Source: Strigamia acuminata
Lineage: Eukaryota; Arthropoda; Chilopoda; Geophilomorpha; Linotaeniidae
Direction of reading: 5' to 3'
Assembly: GCA_949358305.1 (NCBI GenBank)
Contig: CASHSZ010000001.1
Span: 404,501-462,500, forward strand
DNA length: 58,000 bases
In this document: positions 18,973 through 31,301 of the stretch, in pieces
Layout of the letters: each line of letters opens with the position of its first letter
How positions within the stretch are numbered: the stretch's first letter is position 1
Notes under the pieces: generated by a model
The model's input: the letters and a program-made list of their open reading frames with translations, nothing else
Told to the model about the DNA's origin: nothing
Database searches by the model: none
Made by a program: the position numbers and the translations under genes

Positions 18973-20315
18973 TAGCCCGGACATAGATCGGGTTCCACAA
19001 ACTTGTCCGGTCTAGGAAATGTTCATTCTATAGGGCGTATACGTTCTCTCGTCCGGACAAATGTCACATGTCTAGACTACAGAGTTAAAGAAAATCAATT
19101 TCTGCTACATTAAAAAAATTCTAAAACGTGTCACATCGTTATTTACGACTGGAAACAATAGTTTAGAAAAACTAGATTTTCAGGGGTTTGTGCGAACCAA
19201 AAGATTGAGGGTCCACAGGTGCCGCAACTCTTAATACTTTATCATAGGGGTAGCTCAGTAAAGACAAAGTCTGTTCGAAAAATCTGTTTTTACGATTGCA
19301 GGATGTCAGCCCAAGCGATTGCAAAATGGCAAACAATGATACCAGAATTAAGACCGAAATGCCGTGCCTCACCAAGGGAGAGCGTTGTCATTCACAAAAC
19401 GCGTTACAAAAAAATTTTTCTCATCCCATGCTCGCGCAAACGTTGGGTGTATGCGCTCGCAGGTGCCTGACAGCACCTTTATTTTAGGAAATGCGAAAAT
19501 AAATGATCAATTGAGACGACTAATACTTAAGCAAAGTGTTTGTTTGTTTGTTTATTGTTCTCTGGCCCCAATGGAGCAAATTACAAGGGAAAATATAAAT
19601 ACAATTAAAGACTATTGAATGCACAGTACGAGATACTTTCGGAGACGACGATGAAAATGGCGGCAATGCGAACGGCAACGGGATGCGGAGCAGTCATAAA
19701 CGGTCTCACAGACAGTGACGGACACGTGAGTGTTTTTCCTTGCTGGAATTTTACAACAACGATGAATGTCAAACTAGCAAAAACTTGCCGCAATAAAAGA
19801 AAAAACGCGAAATAACGGCTCGCAGCGCACATAAAACACCGCACGCTTAGCAGGTTTCACTGGACAACTTCCAACCGATGCAAACAAGTGAAGACAGACA
19901 TTGACATTGCGCAAATAAATCACTTCCACAAATTTAGCTCACTGTAATCAGAAGGAAAATAATCCTCACAGGAGAAATGTCAAACACAATATTGCAATAA
20001 AGAAAGAAAATTACTGTTGAAGGCAATGCAACTATACATTTTTTTGATAGTTAACATTGGACAACGAGTCAAGTTGTGATGTTCCGCACTGTTCTTTTAA
20101 ATTTTTAATTGTTACTGTTTGGCGTGACATAGGGAGAGTGGAAATTTCTGAAATCTTGGAAATCCATGAAATCTTACAAATGTGGTGATCTCAAACTGTT
20201 TCACCACTTAGGAGATAAATTTAGTTCTGTCTCTTAATTAATTTGGCTTGGCACATGCCAAGTCAGATCATGTGACCAAGGGGAGGAAACTTCCCTAAGC
20301 ACATCTCACCCCAGG
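18973..20315. other. Intergenic sequence after gene B
   Basis: The B/C duplication ends near 18,972. Beyond it I see no gene, repeat ends or regulatory motif I can support; the short ORFs lack recognisable motifs. Confidence 0.5.
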
Positions 20316-20316
20316 T

Positions 20317-20964
20317 TGTCCGGGGTGAAAACGGTAATTAACCGTTATGGTGCAATATATCCTTTGTTGCACCAGTTTAAGCTAATTGCACAGATTATCT
20401 GCGCAATTTCAAAACGTGCGCGGCTCGCGCCGACGCTTCGAAAGCCACTCTTGATCACATACACACACACACACAACATCACTGCTTCGTACACCATAAC
20501 AAGTATTGATAGTGTAAATTGTATTGTGATTCAAGACACTGCTTTTCTTGCACCATTCGTGTAAGAACAGCCTTTATTGTCTTGTGTGAATTAGCAACCG
20601 CTAATTTACGCCTTCGAAGAGAAGTTCCGACTTCCGTGAACCACCGCCATCGCGCCGATTCCCGTCGTCGCCATCGCCGTCGTACGCCGAGCCGAGGAGG
20701 AGTAACTCGCGTGAACCATCATCCCGTGCTACGAGGACCATCGTACGTGAGTGTGGGAAAGAAGAAGACATCGCCGTCTTGCTAACAACTGCCGTTGTTA
20801 CGCACGCCATTGTCGTGCTTTGTGCGTGCAACAATCGTTGCGCGACATTTTCTAATATTTATTCCCTTCTTTTGTTATTCATATTGTATAACCGTATAAT
20901 AAAGACACTGTGATTATTTTATTGATAAAACTGTGTTTTCTTTCCATTAAAATTACCCTAGACA
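20317..20964 (+). repeat. Possible solo LTR
   Basis: The stretch begins TGTCCGGGG and ends CTAGACA (a TGTC...GACA pair), has an AATAAA followed by a GT-rich tail near 20,898-20,935, and a GC-rich central part, all compatible with an LTR. I found no target duplication and no second copy, so this is tentative. Confidence 0.25.
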
Positions 20965-22223
20965 TTTCAGGCCGCAACGATATAAGTCTCATTGTAGCAT
21001 TCACCTGCGGTATTCAAGCTAGTTTATTAGAAATTAGTATGATAAAACCTGGATCACAGCACAAATTGTCTCGGACATCGGAGAAAAATCGAGCAAAACT
21101 TTAAAAAAATCGCAAGAAATTTGCTCAGATTTTTGAAATCTTTAAATCCACAGCAAATCCCTTAAATCTTTAGTAAATCTTCAAAATCTTTAAAATCTCT
21201 AAATCCAAAGAATATACAAAATCATCCGAAATCCCAGAAATCGTAAAAATCCATGAAATATTTCAATAAATCAAAAAAACCAAGCAAAATCTTAAAGAAA
21301 TCCATTTGAAATCTCAAGATTAAACAGGATTACAAAATCTAGTGCGTGGTTTTTGTGATTGGCTTCCCCCGCGCTTTGAGCAGCCAGGCCGTCCTATCCG
21401 TTGCTAAGACGCCATGTTTGTTGCTAAAGCGAACTTGTCTACTTGTTTATACACCACTAAATAAATTTTTATTTATTTTCTGAGAAGGACTTTATTTATT
21501 CATTTTTTACAATTGATTAGTTCATATTTTAAATGTGGTAATTTGCAATATGTTTGTCATCAATCGAATTGAATCCTCAGTCATGCATTCATCTTTCCTG
21601 AAAAGTAAAAACAAAAAATTATTCAAAATTTGCAACTAGTCTTAAAAATAACAAAATAAATATTTCTATTTCAGTCCTCTACAATATGAATTGCAATCAC
21701 CGTCTTTGTTGCAGACTACGCGTTTAGCAGCTACACGTGCCGTTCCTAATAAGAATTGGAGATTTTTTTCAGAGATAGAATATTAAAACAATAAGAAAAT
21801 GTCTTTGCCCAGAAGAAAACCTACCAGCGCACAGCATGAGGCAGACTAACGTGAGGACTAGATATTTCATTTCCAACGGTGATAGAAGAATTGAACTGCG
21901 GTAATGAATAGCAATGGAAGACTTTCTTGTTGAATGTCAGTGCTGTGGTAGCGATGCAGCATAATATATACATACGGAGTATGAATGGTTTCTAATTGAT
22001 TGCATTCAATTGGGTTTATGAGATGCTATTAATTTTAATATTTCAATTAATTAAAATGAATAGAGTATCAATTAGAAAAATAAATATTAAGTAACAAATA
22101 TTACAGGTAATAAAGTATTTTTAGGAGGTAATACCGTAATCATGAAATTTATTTAAAATCACAGATTATTACTTATTAGAATTTTTATATATAATATTAG
22201 AATATATAAAATTTAATATTATC
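20965..22223. other. AT-rich intergenic sequence before the C unit
   Basis: Between 21,110 and 21,330 there is a loose run of aaatct/aaatcc words that looks like a decayed tandem repeat. No gene can be supported. Confidence 0.5.
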
Positions 22224-22257
22224 CCGTGGAAATAAATAAACCCCGTGGAAATAAATC

Positions 22258-24107
22258 CCATAAAAATAAATCTTGTGCAAATCACGAATCCAAGGCGATC
22301 GCACATTCGCCGAATTGAGATACCAGGTTTCATCTTTTGTTGAATAAGGCGCGAAGCATGCAACAGATGGCGCTAGAACCGACGGCCGTCACGTTTGTTT
22401 GGAAAATGCACGTTTTTACCTGTCACGGGTGTATAAAAACCTGTCACGGGTATCACAGGGATATAAGAACATTCCCCAATTCAAACTTAACGATGTGTCC
22501 AAATTTCAAACCAATGGGTGAAGAACTTTCGGAGATTTGAGGTAATGAACAGAAAACACATTTACATTTTTATTTACATAGAAAATTTGATTTGACATAT
22601 TATTGTTTTTATTTGTGTTTTATTTGAATTTCCTTAAAGTGTAATTTTGTTTGGTGGTTTCCCACCTTGAACCAATTAACCCATTGAATTCTGAGAAAGC
22701 ATCTGCTTTCACATTCCAAAATATTATTTTGCTCTTCCCCTTTGGAACACGTCATATTTATTCCAGGTGCTCTACTTTGGAGCACTATGTATTTCACACC
22801 TTTTCTCATTTTGTAATTAGTTGTTTGTTATCCTAAAAGAATAAATCAGTCTTGAAGAAATTGTTAACCTACACAGTCCAGTTTCTTTCTTTCTCACAAA
22901 TCTACATTTAAATTTTAATTTGGTATTGTTAACTGAGGAAACTAAAATTAGCAGTGAAATATCATCACTAACATTCAAAAATATAAACCTTTATTAATTT
23001 ATAATTAAAAAAAATTAAAGCAATAGGATCAAAAACGTTTTCTTTAATTAGGGAGAACAATTTTTCCACATTATACATCTTTGCTAGACTTACGAACAAA
23101 TTCTCCGAACTGTACATGTTCATAAGTTGAGGAGTTACTGTATTATTTTTATCAATTCCCCTGTATGTTTGTCCGCACATCCTCTCAATCATTTCTCTCT
23201 TCCTGTTGGGAATCGCTACTGCGCCAAAAGAAGTTTTACTTAAAATATTAACAATACGTTTTAATGCATTTTTGATAAATGTTTCCCTATTCGCCCATTA
23301 AGTTTATATAAATGCAGGCAAAGCAGAAAACATTCCTTTAATTTATTGGGGAAAGAAAAACTACTTCAAATCAAACTTTAACAAATAAAATGTAATAAAA
23401 CCTGCTCAAACCATTCATTGGCTTCAATATATTTTAAAAATATATATTTATAAAATATATATTTTTGCTTAAATTTTGTCAAACAATAATTTTAAATATG
23501 CCAGGTCAGTAACACTGTACTAAGCTGGTTTCTGATAATGTGCTGTGTAAAAATGAGGCTTTGACAGCTGCCAACAAAATTTGTAGCATTTTTCTGCTCC
23601 ACTTTGTCAGGCAATTATCAATTGAAATTAAGTGAACGTATTTAGTAGAGCTGCACCAATATGAATAACCGAATATTACAACAACAAAAAAAACATTTTT
23701 CATGTTGAAAAACACAATTCTTGAGTTTAAAAACACAATTCTTGAGTTTAAAAACACAATTTTTGAGTTTAAAACACAATTTTTGAGTTTAAAACACAAT
23801 TTTTGAGTTTAAAACACAATTTTTGAGTTTAAAACACAATTTTCGGGACAAAAACACAATTTTCGGGACAAAAAAATAATTTTGGAGCAAAAAAAAGTCC
23901 TTTCAGGAAAAAGGAACATCCATCAGCTAATTTCTATTGATAACCAAAAAAAATTTTTTTAATATAATTTAACAAAGAAATGTCTTCAACAGGTTTTTCT
24001 GTCATAGCTCCATTTTGATGCAACCATCAATCTGTCAGTATCATTATATAATCCATCTAAAATTTCCTCGAATAAGATATTTAGTAAATTTCCTTAATCG
24101 GTTACGG
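22258..24107 (+). repeat. Upstream part of the B/C segmental duplication (C copy)
   Basis: Matches 11,490-13,087 in order and orientation, including the minisatellite region and the AT-rich block that contains ttttaaaaatatatatttataaaatatat. It adjoins the gene C TATA box directly and so shows the arrangement before the insertion at gene B. Confidence 0.85.
23705..23880 (+). repeat. Shorter 18-21 bp minisatellite upstream of gene C
   Basis: About eight copies with the same core as 12,531-12,835 but mostly 18-19 bp units and a final variant with ttttcgggac. Copy number and unit length differ from the B copy, so the array has changed since the duplication. Confidence 0.88.
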
Positions 24108-24116
24108 TATATAAAA
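24108..24116 (+). promoter_or_regulatory. TATA box of gene C
   Basis: TATATAAAA, 57 bp before the ATG, as in A and B. Confidence 0.75.
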
Positions 24117-24164
24117 TGAAAACAAGCAGAGCCGCAAAAGTTTTCATTCCAATAGGTTTCCACC

Positions 24165-26879
24165 ATGAAGTCTGTTGTTTTGAGTTTGATTCTAACCGTA
24201 TTTGCTTTCTCTGTCCAGGGAGGTTAGTATTCCAAATCTTTATCTACAATTATTAATTTATTCTATTTTTCATTTTGCAGGTAAAGAAGATTGGACAGGA
24301 CTAAGAGGTATTTTTAATGACCAGTTTGATTTACTGAATTTTTAATTTAAAAATAATAATGTTTCAGTCACGTACAGTACAAACAAAGATGCCAAAGGAG
24401 CATTTGAGCAAATGCCAAAGAGTTGCATAGCGGCAAAGAAAGCTGGCTGGAAGAAAATTGGGGGCGAAGATGTTGCTTGTTCCCGTGGTTACAGATACAT
24501 GTTAAACGATGATCCGGCAGTTGTTCTTATTTATTCTTTGGAAAATGAAAATAATAACCTTATTGGATTGGAAACTGGAGTAAGTACTTAGTATTTTGCT
24601 ATGTGGTTCAGGGGATGAACAATTGTTCTTAATCTATGACTCAGGTTATGTTTCATTAGAAAATAGACTTTATTTAATCAAGTCAGAAATTTGGTGAAAA
24701 CCAAATATCCGGTATAACTTAATTGGTTTTTAATCTTACAAAGGATTTACATTTATTTATACAAATTAAATTAAAGTTACGTTAACGTTAAATCAGAAAT
24801 AAATTATAAGAACACATAATTTATAAAGTCATAAGTTAAGAAATTGTTTAAGGTTTTAAATAGAAGACTGAGTTCCTGCCAATACATTAACTGGTCGGCA
24901 GTTGTCAGTCAAGGCTACTTGAATACTATAAGGTTGCACCAACTGGCGAAAAAATAACAATTTTGCGCGCATTGATCTGCGCACAACGTCACTGTAAGGC
25001 CCTTGCTGTCACAGATTATAATCTGTGTTGCTGTATCACTGGCCATTCATGACGTCACAGATTTTTAAATTAAATTTAATTCACATGCATGAAATTAGTC
25101 TCAATTTTATTTTATTTTATGTTAACTTAAAATTTGAGTATTAACTCTCGGTATTAAATATCCCTAACAATCTGTTATCACATAGACCAGTATATTTTAG
25201 TACTTTTACATACGGTATGTCACTTGACCCTTTGATGACAATACGCTTTTCGACCAATAACGGCAAAGTAATCAAGTTGCACCCCCTGGTTATCAGTTTG
25301 AGAGCTTGGAGAGAACTGATCTAAATGGGTTTCTTTAGCTTTAAGGACAACTCCTATTTCCTCCAATTAATGTAGTTGATCATCCCATGATGTCATAGTG
25401 GCCAAACGCCATCTATGGATGTTTTATTGAACTAAACTAGATCAAAATGCGCGTCGAAGCCAGCCGGTGATTGGAACGGTTTTTCCACGTGAAAATATGC
25501 AGTTTTGGAGACGATAAAGCAAACAGGTGGTCGGATTCTTTTCCGCCATACGTTAGGTTAGGTTAGCATAGGTTAGCGAAGGTTAGGTTAGCGTATAGAT
25601 ACAAACACTTTCTTAGATAAAAATTTTTTTTTCCTATTTTTTTTATTTTGCTGAAAATTTGTGTTTTTGATTACACGATAACGAACTTTATTTAAGGTTA
25701 AATTTGTAGTCCCTGGTTATTTATTTAAGTAATTATTCCAAATTAAAATTCTCTGCCCCTTAAAACTCCAGCATAGCAATTAAACTGACTTTGCTGCATT
25801 AGTAAAGAGCACTTCAGTTAACAGCTTTCAGCCTTTGCTGAGCATTTTATCATATTATTCTTCACTTAAGTCAGATTTTCTGGTGTGTCATATTCTCATA
25901 TTCTCTTCTAAAGTTTCCAGAAAGTCAAATGAAATCTGATGAGCAAAAAGCCTGGTTCAAACAACAACCCATGTTTCAAGTAGTACATCCTGAGTACAAT
26001 AAGAGTGAGACTTTATATACTGTGAAAGTATACTTCACTGATCCAGGTAATTCCAAATAAAAATCATTTTTCATTGTGGAAAAATATTTCAATCATTTAA
26101 TTCTTTTTTTTCTAGACAAAGTTTGTGACAAAGACTCAAAACTGGTCCCAAATTTCTATTACATGAATGGAACCAACAAAGTTTTAGTATCCCGCGACGA
26201 ATCCAAAATTACAGACAAATTATGGGCGCCAGGAAAATGTTTACCAGGAAAGGGTATGTATTACTAAGTAACTACAAGGGGCTCCTTAATTCTTCCTTTA
26301 ATACATTCTGGATCACATTCAAGTAGTCCTAATTTACTCTGGGCAGATATGTTCGATAAGACGGCATCACTATGTGGACCTAGGACGATTAACTACAGGA
26401 CTTCCCATCCGCCATTTTTTTAAATCTTAAATTGTCCCATACGCATACATTTTTTCCACAGCAACACTACCGATCATTCGCCCATTACCAATCGATTAAT
26501 ATTTATTAATGTTTATTAATTTGTTTCTAGGCGATCACGAATACTATGAATTTACTAAAGACATGAACTGTGATAATTTCCAGCCGTTGTTTCTTATGTA
26601 CCATAATAAACAGCTGATTGCCTTCAGTTTTGTCGTTTTCGGACAATTCGACTCGCCTCGATATGGAGCTGACGAATATCATCCGAAAGAACAATATCCT
26701 GTAACTTTAATAAATCATATTGTTATTAGGGTGACACCAATTTTTTAACAAATTTCTTTTTTCATTTGCAGAAACTCGTCAGTGTTGTTCCAGATTGTTT
26801 GTACAAAGTTTCTTCCAATCTCACAACTTTCCATGGTTATTTGATTGATAAACCATGGAATATTGATTGCAAAAAGTAA
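24165..26879 (+). CDS. Gene C: secreted protein, paralog of A and B
   Basis: Exons 24165-24222, 24281-24307, 24368-24579, 25914-26046, 26116-26253, 26531-26700 and 26772-26879 give 281 residues with family intron phases 1,1,0,1,1,0. The signal peptide is MKSVVLSLILTVFAFSVQG. All seven family cysteines and both sequons (NGT, NLT) are present. Exon 3 has nine extra bases compared with B (around ENENNN), so that loop tolerates length change. The frame is intact, with a TATA box upstream and AATAAA at 26,945. Intron 3 holds a 383-bp insertion and probably a second one of about 195 bp. Function is unknown; the secretion signal, cysteines and sequons point to an extracellular role. Confidence 0.9.
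24910..25292. mobile_element. 383-bp insertion in intron 3 of gene C
   Basis: Gene B lacks this block; in C it is flanked by tcagt on both sides (24,905-24,909 and 25,293-25,297), a likely 5-bp target duplication. It has no ORF and no obvious inverted ends. Related words (ttgcacc...ctgg) occur near both ends in direct orientation. A second gain relative to B, about 24,618-24,811, may be flanked by aaca. Confidence 0.55.
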
Positions 26880-26944
26880 ATATTTGTAATAATAATTTAT
26901 CTGCACATACCAAATACTGTGATAGTTTTGTAACTTCCCAAAGA

Positions 26945-26950
26945 AATAAA
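26945..26950 (+). terminator. Polyadenylation signal of gene C
   Basis: AATAAA 66 bases after the stop codon, the same spacing as in genes A and B. Confidence 0.7.
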
Positions 26951-27090
26951 CTTCAGTGCATAATCAAAGCATCAGTGTCATTCATGTATTGTACAGTGTA
27001 AGCTTGTGACTGGATATTGTCTTACACCCACTGCAGTATGGGGATTAACTACAATGGGAGGGACACATACTCACGTAAGAACGAGACAGG

Positions 27091-27254
27091 TGTGTTATCA
27101 GGAATGACGAATGAATGACTGATCAGTTCAATGGTTAACTAACAAGTGTTTATTCAAATGAAAACAGGTAACATATATACGACTGGTCAGTAACAGCTGA
27201 CCAATTAGGACACGTCGTACGTATGTACGACGTACGTAACACTAGCCAATTACA
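27091..27254 (-). repeat. 3' LTR of the gypsy element
   Basis: On the + strand it runs from TGTGTTATCAGG to CCAATTACA, 164 bp. It contains TTAA at 27,135-27,138, the site at which the other LTR is interrupted. Confidence 0.85.
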
Positions 27255-27284
27255 CATCTCCCCTTTTAAGCTCTTTTTTTTTTC

Positions 27285-28208
27285 TTATAAATTCAAACGA
27301 TTCGGTTGCTTTACTCCTCTGCCCGATCTAGTAACGTACGAAGATCCTGTAGGAGCCCTAGGACAAGTGACTTCTTTGTTAGGAGCTGCTGAGTGATCTG
27401 TGTTAATTGGTTCTTCTTCTTTTTCTTCGGGAATCGCCTCCTCATTCTCGGTTTCCAGAGTAACGCTGGGAAGTGGTAATAAATGGAATCGGTTCCGTCG
27501 AATTGTTCGTTTATCAGTTTCAATGATGTACGATCTGGGTGATGAATCGAGTTGTTTAATCCGTCCTTCTCGTCGCAAATCGGTGATCCAGACATCTTCA
27601 CCGACTTTTAGTGGGATTAATTCTCGGACTCCGTGATGTTTATCGTAATTTTTCTTTTGCGCGTTCCGTCTGTCTTCTTCTTTTCGAAGTAATATCGATT
27701 CGTCAGGTGTTTTTGGGATCAGTTTTGAGCTGATGACTGGGACTGATAAATTTCGAATGGCTCTTCCATTTAGAAGTTCGGCAGGTGAGAATCTATTTGC
27801 GAGGGGAGTCGCGCGATATAATTGCAGTGCCCGATATCCATCGTCTGCTTTCTTTAAACTCCGTTTTATAATTTTTACCGCAGCTTCGACAAATCCGTTA
27901 CTTTGAGGAAATCCGGGGCTGCTCGTAACGTGTGTGAACTTCCATTCTTTGGCAAATTCTCTAAATTCGGAGTTTAACAATGGTCCAAAGTGTGTCCCGT
28001 TGTCGCTGTAAACAATTTCCGGTGATCCTTGCTCTGAGAATAAAGATTTTAAATGTGTTATTGTTGTCCGCTCGTGAAGACTTGACATTGGGTAAATAAA
28101 TGGAAATCGCGAGAAATAATCGGTGACGAGGAGGTACCATTTGTTTTCGAGTTTAAACAAATCCATCGCAATCTTTTGCCATGGCCGTTTCGGGAATTCG
28201 GATGGCAT
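27285..28208 (-). pseudogene. Gypsy integrase core, out of frame
   Basis: 307 residues continuing the polyprotein in the next frame. The DDE residues are visible in KIAMDLF, IVYSDNGTHF and NGFVEAAVK. A C-terminal basic tail (YVTRSGRGVKQPNRLNL) reads to the stop just before the polypurine tract. The apparent ATG start is internal to the original reading frame. Confidence 0.88.
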
Positions 28209-31200
28209 TAAATGGCTCGTGTCGATTTATCGTCTCTTTGATGCATTCCGGACAATTCTTAACTAATTTTTCAAGTTGTGTTGACAAACCAGGCCACCAA
28301 ACAGATTGTTTTGCCAATGCTCTGCATTTGGTTATTCCGAGATGGGCACCGTGAATTCTTGCCAATGTTTCCTTCTGAAGAGCTGGCGGAATTACAATAC
28401 GAGATGCTTTGAGTAAAATTCCCTCGTCGACTGTCAGATCCGTTCGATGTTGCCAGTAATCTTTAAGTAGCGGAGGAACTTCGTTTTTCGGCGGCCAACA
28501 ATGTCGTGAAAATTGGATCAAATGTTTGCAAATTTCGTCGTCCCGTTGTGCTTTCACAATCTGCTGCAGTCGTTCGTCCGTGGTTGGAAACGACTCGGCC
28601 ACCAAACGTACGTAAGCGACAATTTCTTGATCCAAATCGTAATCGTCTCCAGTTCTTTCGATTGGTCGGCGAGAGAGAGTATCGGCTAGCCCTAAATCTT
28701 TTCCCGCAATATGAACTACCGTATAAGCGTGACGCTGTAACCGTAAGCGCATCCTCTGGAGTTTCGGAGTTAATTCGTCCAGTGGTTTCGTCATAAAGAT
28801 CGGGACGAGCGACTTGTGATCGGTCTCTAATCGAATAGGAATACCTGTAATGAAATCTTGGAAGCGGTCGCACGCCCAAGTGAGCGCGTACCCCTCCTTA
28901 TCAATTTGTGCCCAATTCGTTTGAGCTGATGTAAATGTTTTTGCCGCGTATGCAATCGGTCGAAATTCGCCGTTATCCTGTTTTTGTTTCAAAACAGCTC
29001 CAACTCCGTAACTGGATGCGTCGGAAGAGATTACGGTTTCTCTCTTTGGATCGAACCACGCAAGGACAGGTTTAGCCGATAGTGCGAGTTTTAATTTCAC
29101 AAACGCCTCGTTTTGTATCGGGCTCCACAAGTATTCGTTTTTCTCTCGTAATAATTCGTTCAGCGGATGAGCTACCGTAGCTAAATGTGGGATGAAACGT
29201 CCCAAGTAATTAATCGTGCCAAGAAAACTACGAAGTTCCAATTTGTTCTGCGGTGCGGCCATTTTTGCTATTGCCTCGATTCGATCTTCGTCGATGTGTA
29301 CTCCATTGGAATCGATAACATGGCCCAAAAATTTAATGCTCGTTACGCCGAAAACGCATTTTTCTTTGTTCATCGTTACGTTTTTCTCAAATAATCGTTT
29401 TAAAACAGCCCGCAATCGTTCGTCGTGTTCTTCGATCGTGTCTCCGTAAACTAAAATGTCGTCGACGTTACATTGGACACCCATCAGTCCCTCAAGAATC
29501 TCTGTCATCCGTTTTTGAAAAACTTCTGGAGCTGCCGTGATCCCGAATGGTAAACGAGTAAACTTAAAACGTCCGAATGGCGTTATAAACGTGGTGAGGA
29601 GTTGGGATTCTTCGTCCAACTCGCATTGCCAAAATCCATGATTCGCATCTAATTTCGAAAAATATTTTGCTTTTCCCAAGCGTCCGAATAAATTCTCTGT
29701 GTTTGGCATCGGAAAAATTTCGCGTTTGATGTAAACATTGAGTGGGACGTAGTCGACGCACATGCGGATGGTCCCATCTGGTTTCGGAACTGTAACGAGG
29801 CCAGAACACCAATCGGTTGGTTCGTCCACTGGTACAATAACGCCCAACAGTAACATTTTATCCAAATTTTTCTTAATCTCGTTCAATTTCGGAATCGGGG
29901 CACGACGCGGTGTGGTCAAAGCATGCGGAATCGCTCCATCTCGTAATCGAATTTTGTACGGGATTTTGACACGTCCAAGACCCTGGAAAAGTTCAGGATA
30001 TTCGATTTCCGGTCGTACTGAAGTGTGACTTGTCTCCGTCGTTTTTACGTGTTGTACGCGTTTCACGATCCCTAAATCCTCACATGTGTCGCCGTCCAAT
30101 AATGGTCGGCCGAGGTTTTTGACCACAAATATCTCCGTTAATTTCGTTTTTCCCCGATATAAAATGTTGTCCCAGAAACTTCCAACCGTTTCTAAAGCAT
30201 TTTGATCCGCGCCTTTCAATCGTCTCTCGGGTTTACGTAATGTGATCGCTGAAAAATAATCGTTAAAAGTTTCAAGTGAAATACACGTGACGTCCGCTCC
30301 AGTGTCGGCCCGAAATGATAACCGCACGTTTCTTATCTCGGCCGAAACGTTCCATCGAGTTGTTCTTTGTACTGGTTTTTTGGCCGAAATGTGCCCCAAA
30401 AAATGATATTCAGGCGTTTCGTCGTCCGCGTGTATAATCTCAACCGTCGCTGATTTGTTTGATCGGCACATACGTGAATAATGTCCCACCCTTTTACAAT
30501 TCGCACATTTCGACGCGATAGCAGGGCATTTGGGTGTAAAATGCGTATCGTATCCGCAGTTTCCGCACGGTCCGCTGTTGTCTTTTGTTTTCGAAGTCGG
30601 TCGCGCTGTTTTTCCTTGGTGTTTTTTCTCCGGTTGGTGAACGCGTCCCACTTCGGTTTTGACCTCCGATTTGACGTCGAACGATGGTTGTAGTTCTCCT
30701 TGTTGTCGTCGAACTTGTTCGTTCATCCGAACCGTATTAATTGCTTTCGCCAGCGTCAAATCTTCCACCAATTGTAATTTTTCGCATAATTGACGATTCC
30801 GCATGCCAACGACGATACGATCGCAGATCAGTGTCTCACGGATGTTTTTGCTGGTCAATTTATCCAATTCGCAAATGTCTTCCATTGCGTATAACGCGGT
30901 GATGAAATCGTCCACCGGTTCGTTTTCTTGCTGGACCCGCTGGTTAAAACGCGCCCTTTCGAAGATAAGGTTTTTCTTCGCGATAAACAATCCATCGAAC
31001 GCGGCGATGACGGAATCAAACTTTTTTAATTGTTTCGGAGTCAAATTCGCTTTTGTTAGAATGTCCTCCGCTTTTCTACCCATGCAGTATAACAATCCGT
31101 CGATCTTGTCTTCGTCAGATTTCTCGCGGAGTCCCGAGAAGTTCAAAAATCGTACGAACCTCTTTTTCCATTGCGGCCAATCGGATGCGGTCGAAAAGTC

Positions 31201-31242
31201 GAATGGCTCGGGAAAAGGAGTGGCGTGTGCCATAGTTGTCAT
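28153..31242 (-). CDS. Gypsy gag-pol, main frame
   Basis: 1,029 residues. Gag occupies about 1-220, zinc knuckles (CGNCGYDTHFTPKC and CANCKRVGHYSRMC) 226-259, the aspartic protease RADTGADVTC has its DTG at 313-315, reverse transcriptase carries the catalytic VDD at about 593-595 (NVDDILVYG), RNase H starts near 735 (SSDASSYGVGA), and the integrase zinc domain (H...H then CPECIKE) lies near the end. The order RT-RNase H-integrase is that of Ty3/gypsy elements. The frame ends after a one-base gain in a T run near 28,208-28,215. Confidence 0.92.
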   Translation of the reverse strand: MTTMAHATPFPEPFDFSTASDWPQWKKRFVRFLNFSGLREKSDEDKIDGLLYCMGRKAEDILTKANLTPKQLKKFDSVIAAFDGLFIAKKNLIFERARFNQRVQQENEPVDDFITALYAMEDICELDKLTSKNIRETLICDRIVVGMRNRQLCEKLQLVEDLTLAKAINTVRMNEQVRRQQGELQPSFDVKSEVKTEVGRVHQPEKKHQGKTARPTSKTKDNSGPCGNCGYDTHFTPKCPAIASKCANCKRVGHYSRMCRSNKSATVEIIHADDETPEYHFLGHISAKKPVQRTTRWNVSAEIRNVRLSFRADTGADVTCISLETFNDYFSAITLRKPERRLKGADQNALETVGSFWDNILYRGKTKLTEIFVVKNLGRPLLDGDTCEDLGIVKRVQHVKTTETSHTSVRPEIEYPELFQGLGRVKIPYKIRLRDGAIPHALTTPRRAPIPKLNEIKKNLDKMLLLGVIVPVDEPTDWCSGLVTVPKPDGTIRMCVDYVPLNVYIKREIFPMPNTENLFGRLGKAKYFSKLDANHGFWQCELDEESQLLTTFITPFGRFKFTRLPFGITAAPEVFQKRMTEILEGLMGVQCNVDDILVYGDTIEEHDERLRAVLKRLFEKNVTMNKEKCVFGVTSIKFLGHVIDSNGVHIDEDRIEAIAKMAAPQNKLELRSFLGTINYLGRFIPHLATVAHPLNELLREKNEYLWSPIQNEAFVKLKLALSAKPVLAWFDPKRETVISSDASSYGVGAVLKQKQDNGEFRPIAYAAKTFTSAQTNWAQIDKEGYALTWACDRFQDFITGIPIRLETDHKSLVPIFMTKPLDELTPKLQRMRLRLQRHAYTVVHIAGKDLGLADTLSRRPIERTGDDYDLDQEIVAYVRLVAESFPTTDERLQQIVKAQRDDEICKHLIQFSRHCWPPKNEVPPLLKDYWQHRTDLTVDEGILLKASRIVIPPALQKETLARIHGAHLGITKCRALAKQSVWWPGLSTQLEKLVKNCPECIKETINRHEPFNAIRIPETAMAKDCDGFV

Positions 31243-31301
31243 CGTAGCAAGAATTCTACGAATAATTTGAGTTATTTAAGTCGGTTTAACCGCTGCCACC
31301 A

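Noticed and set aside
25550-25600. Interstitial telomere repeat (TTAGG)n
   Set aside because: Only a few imperfect units; useful as a weak arthropod hint but not a telomere tract.
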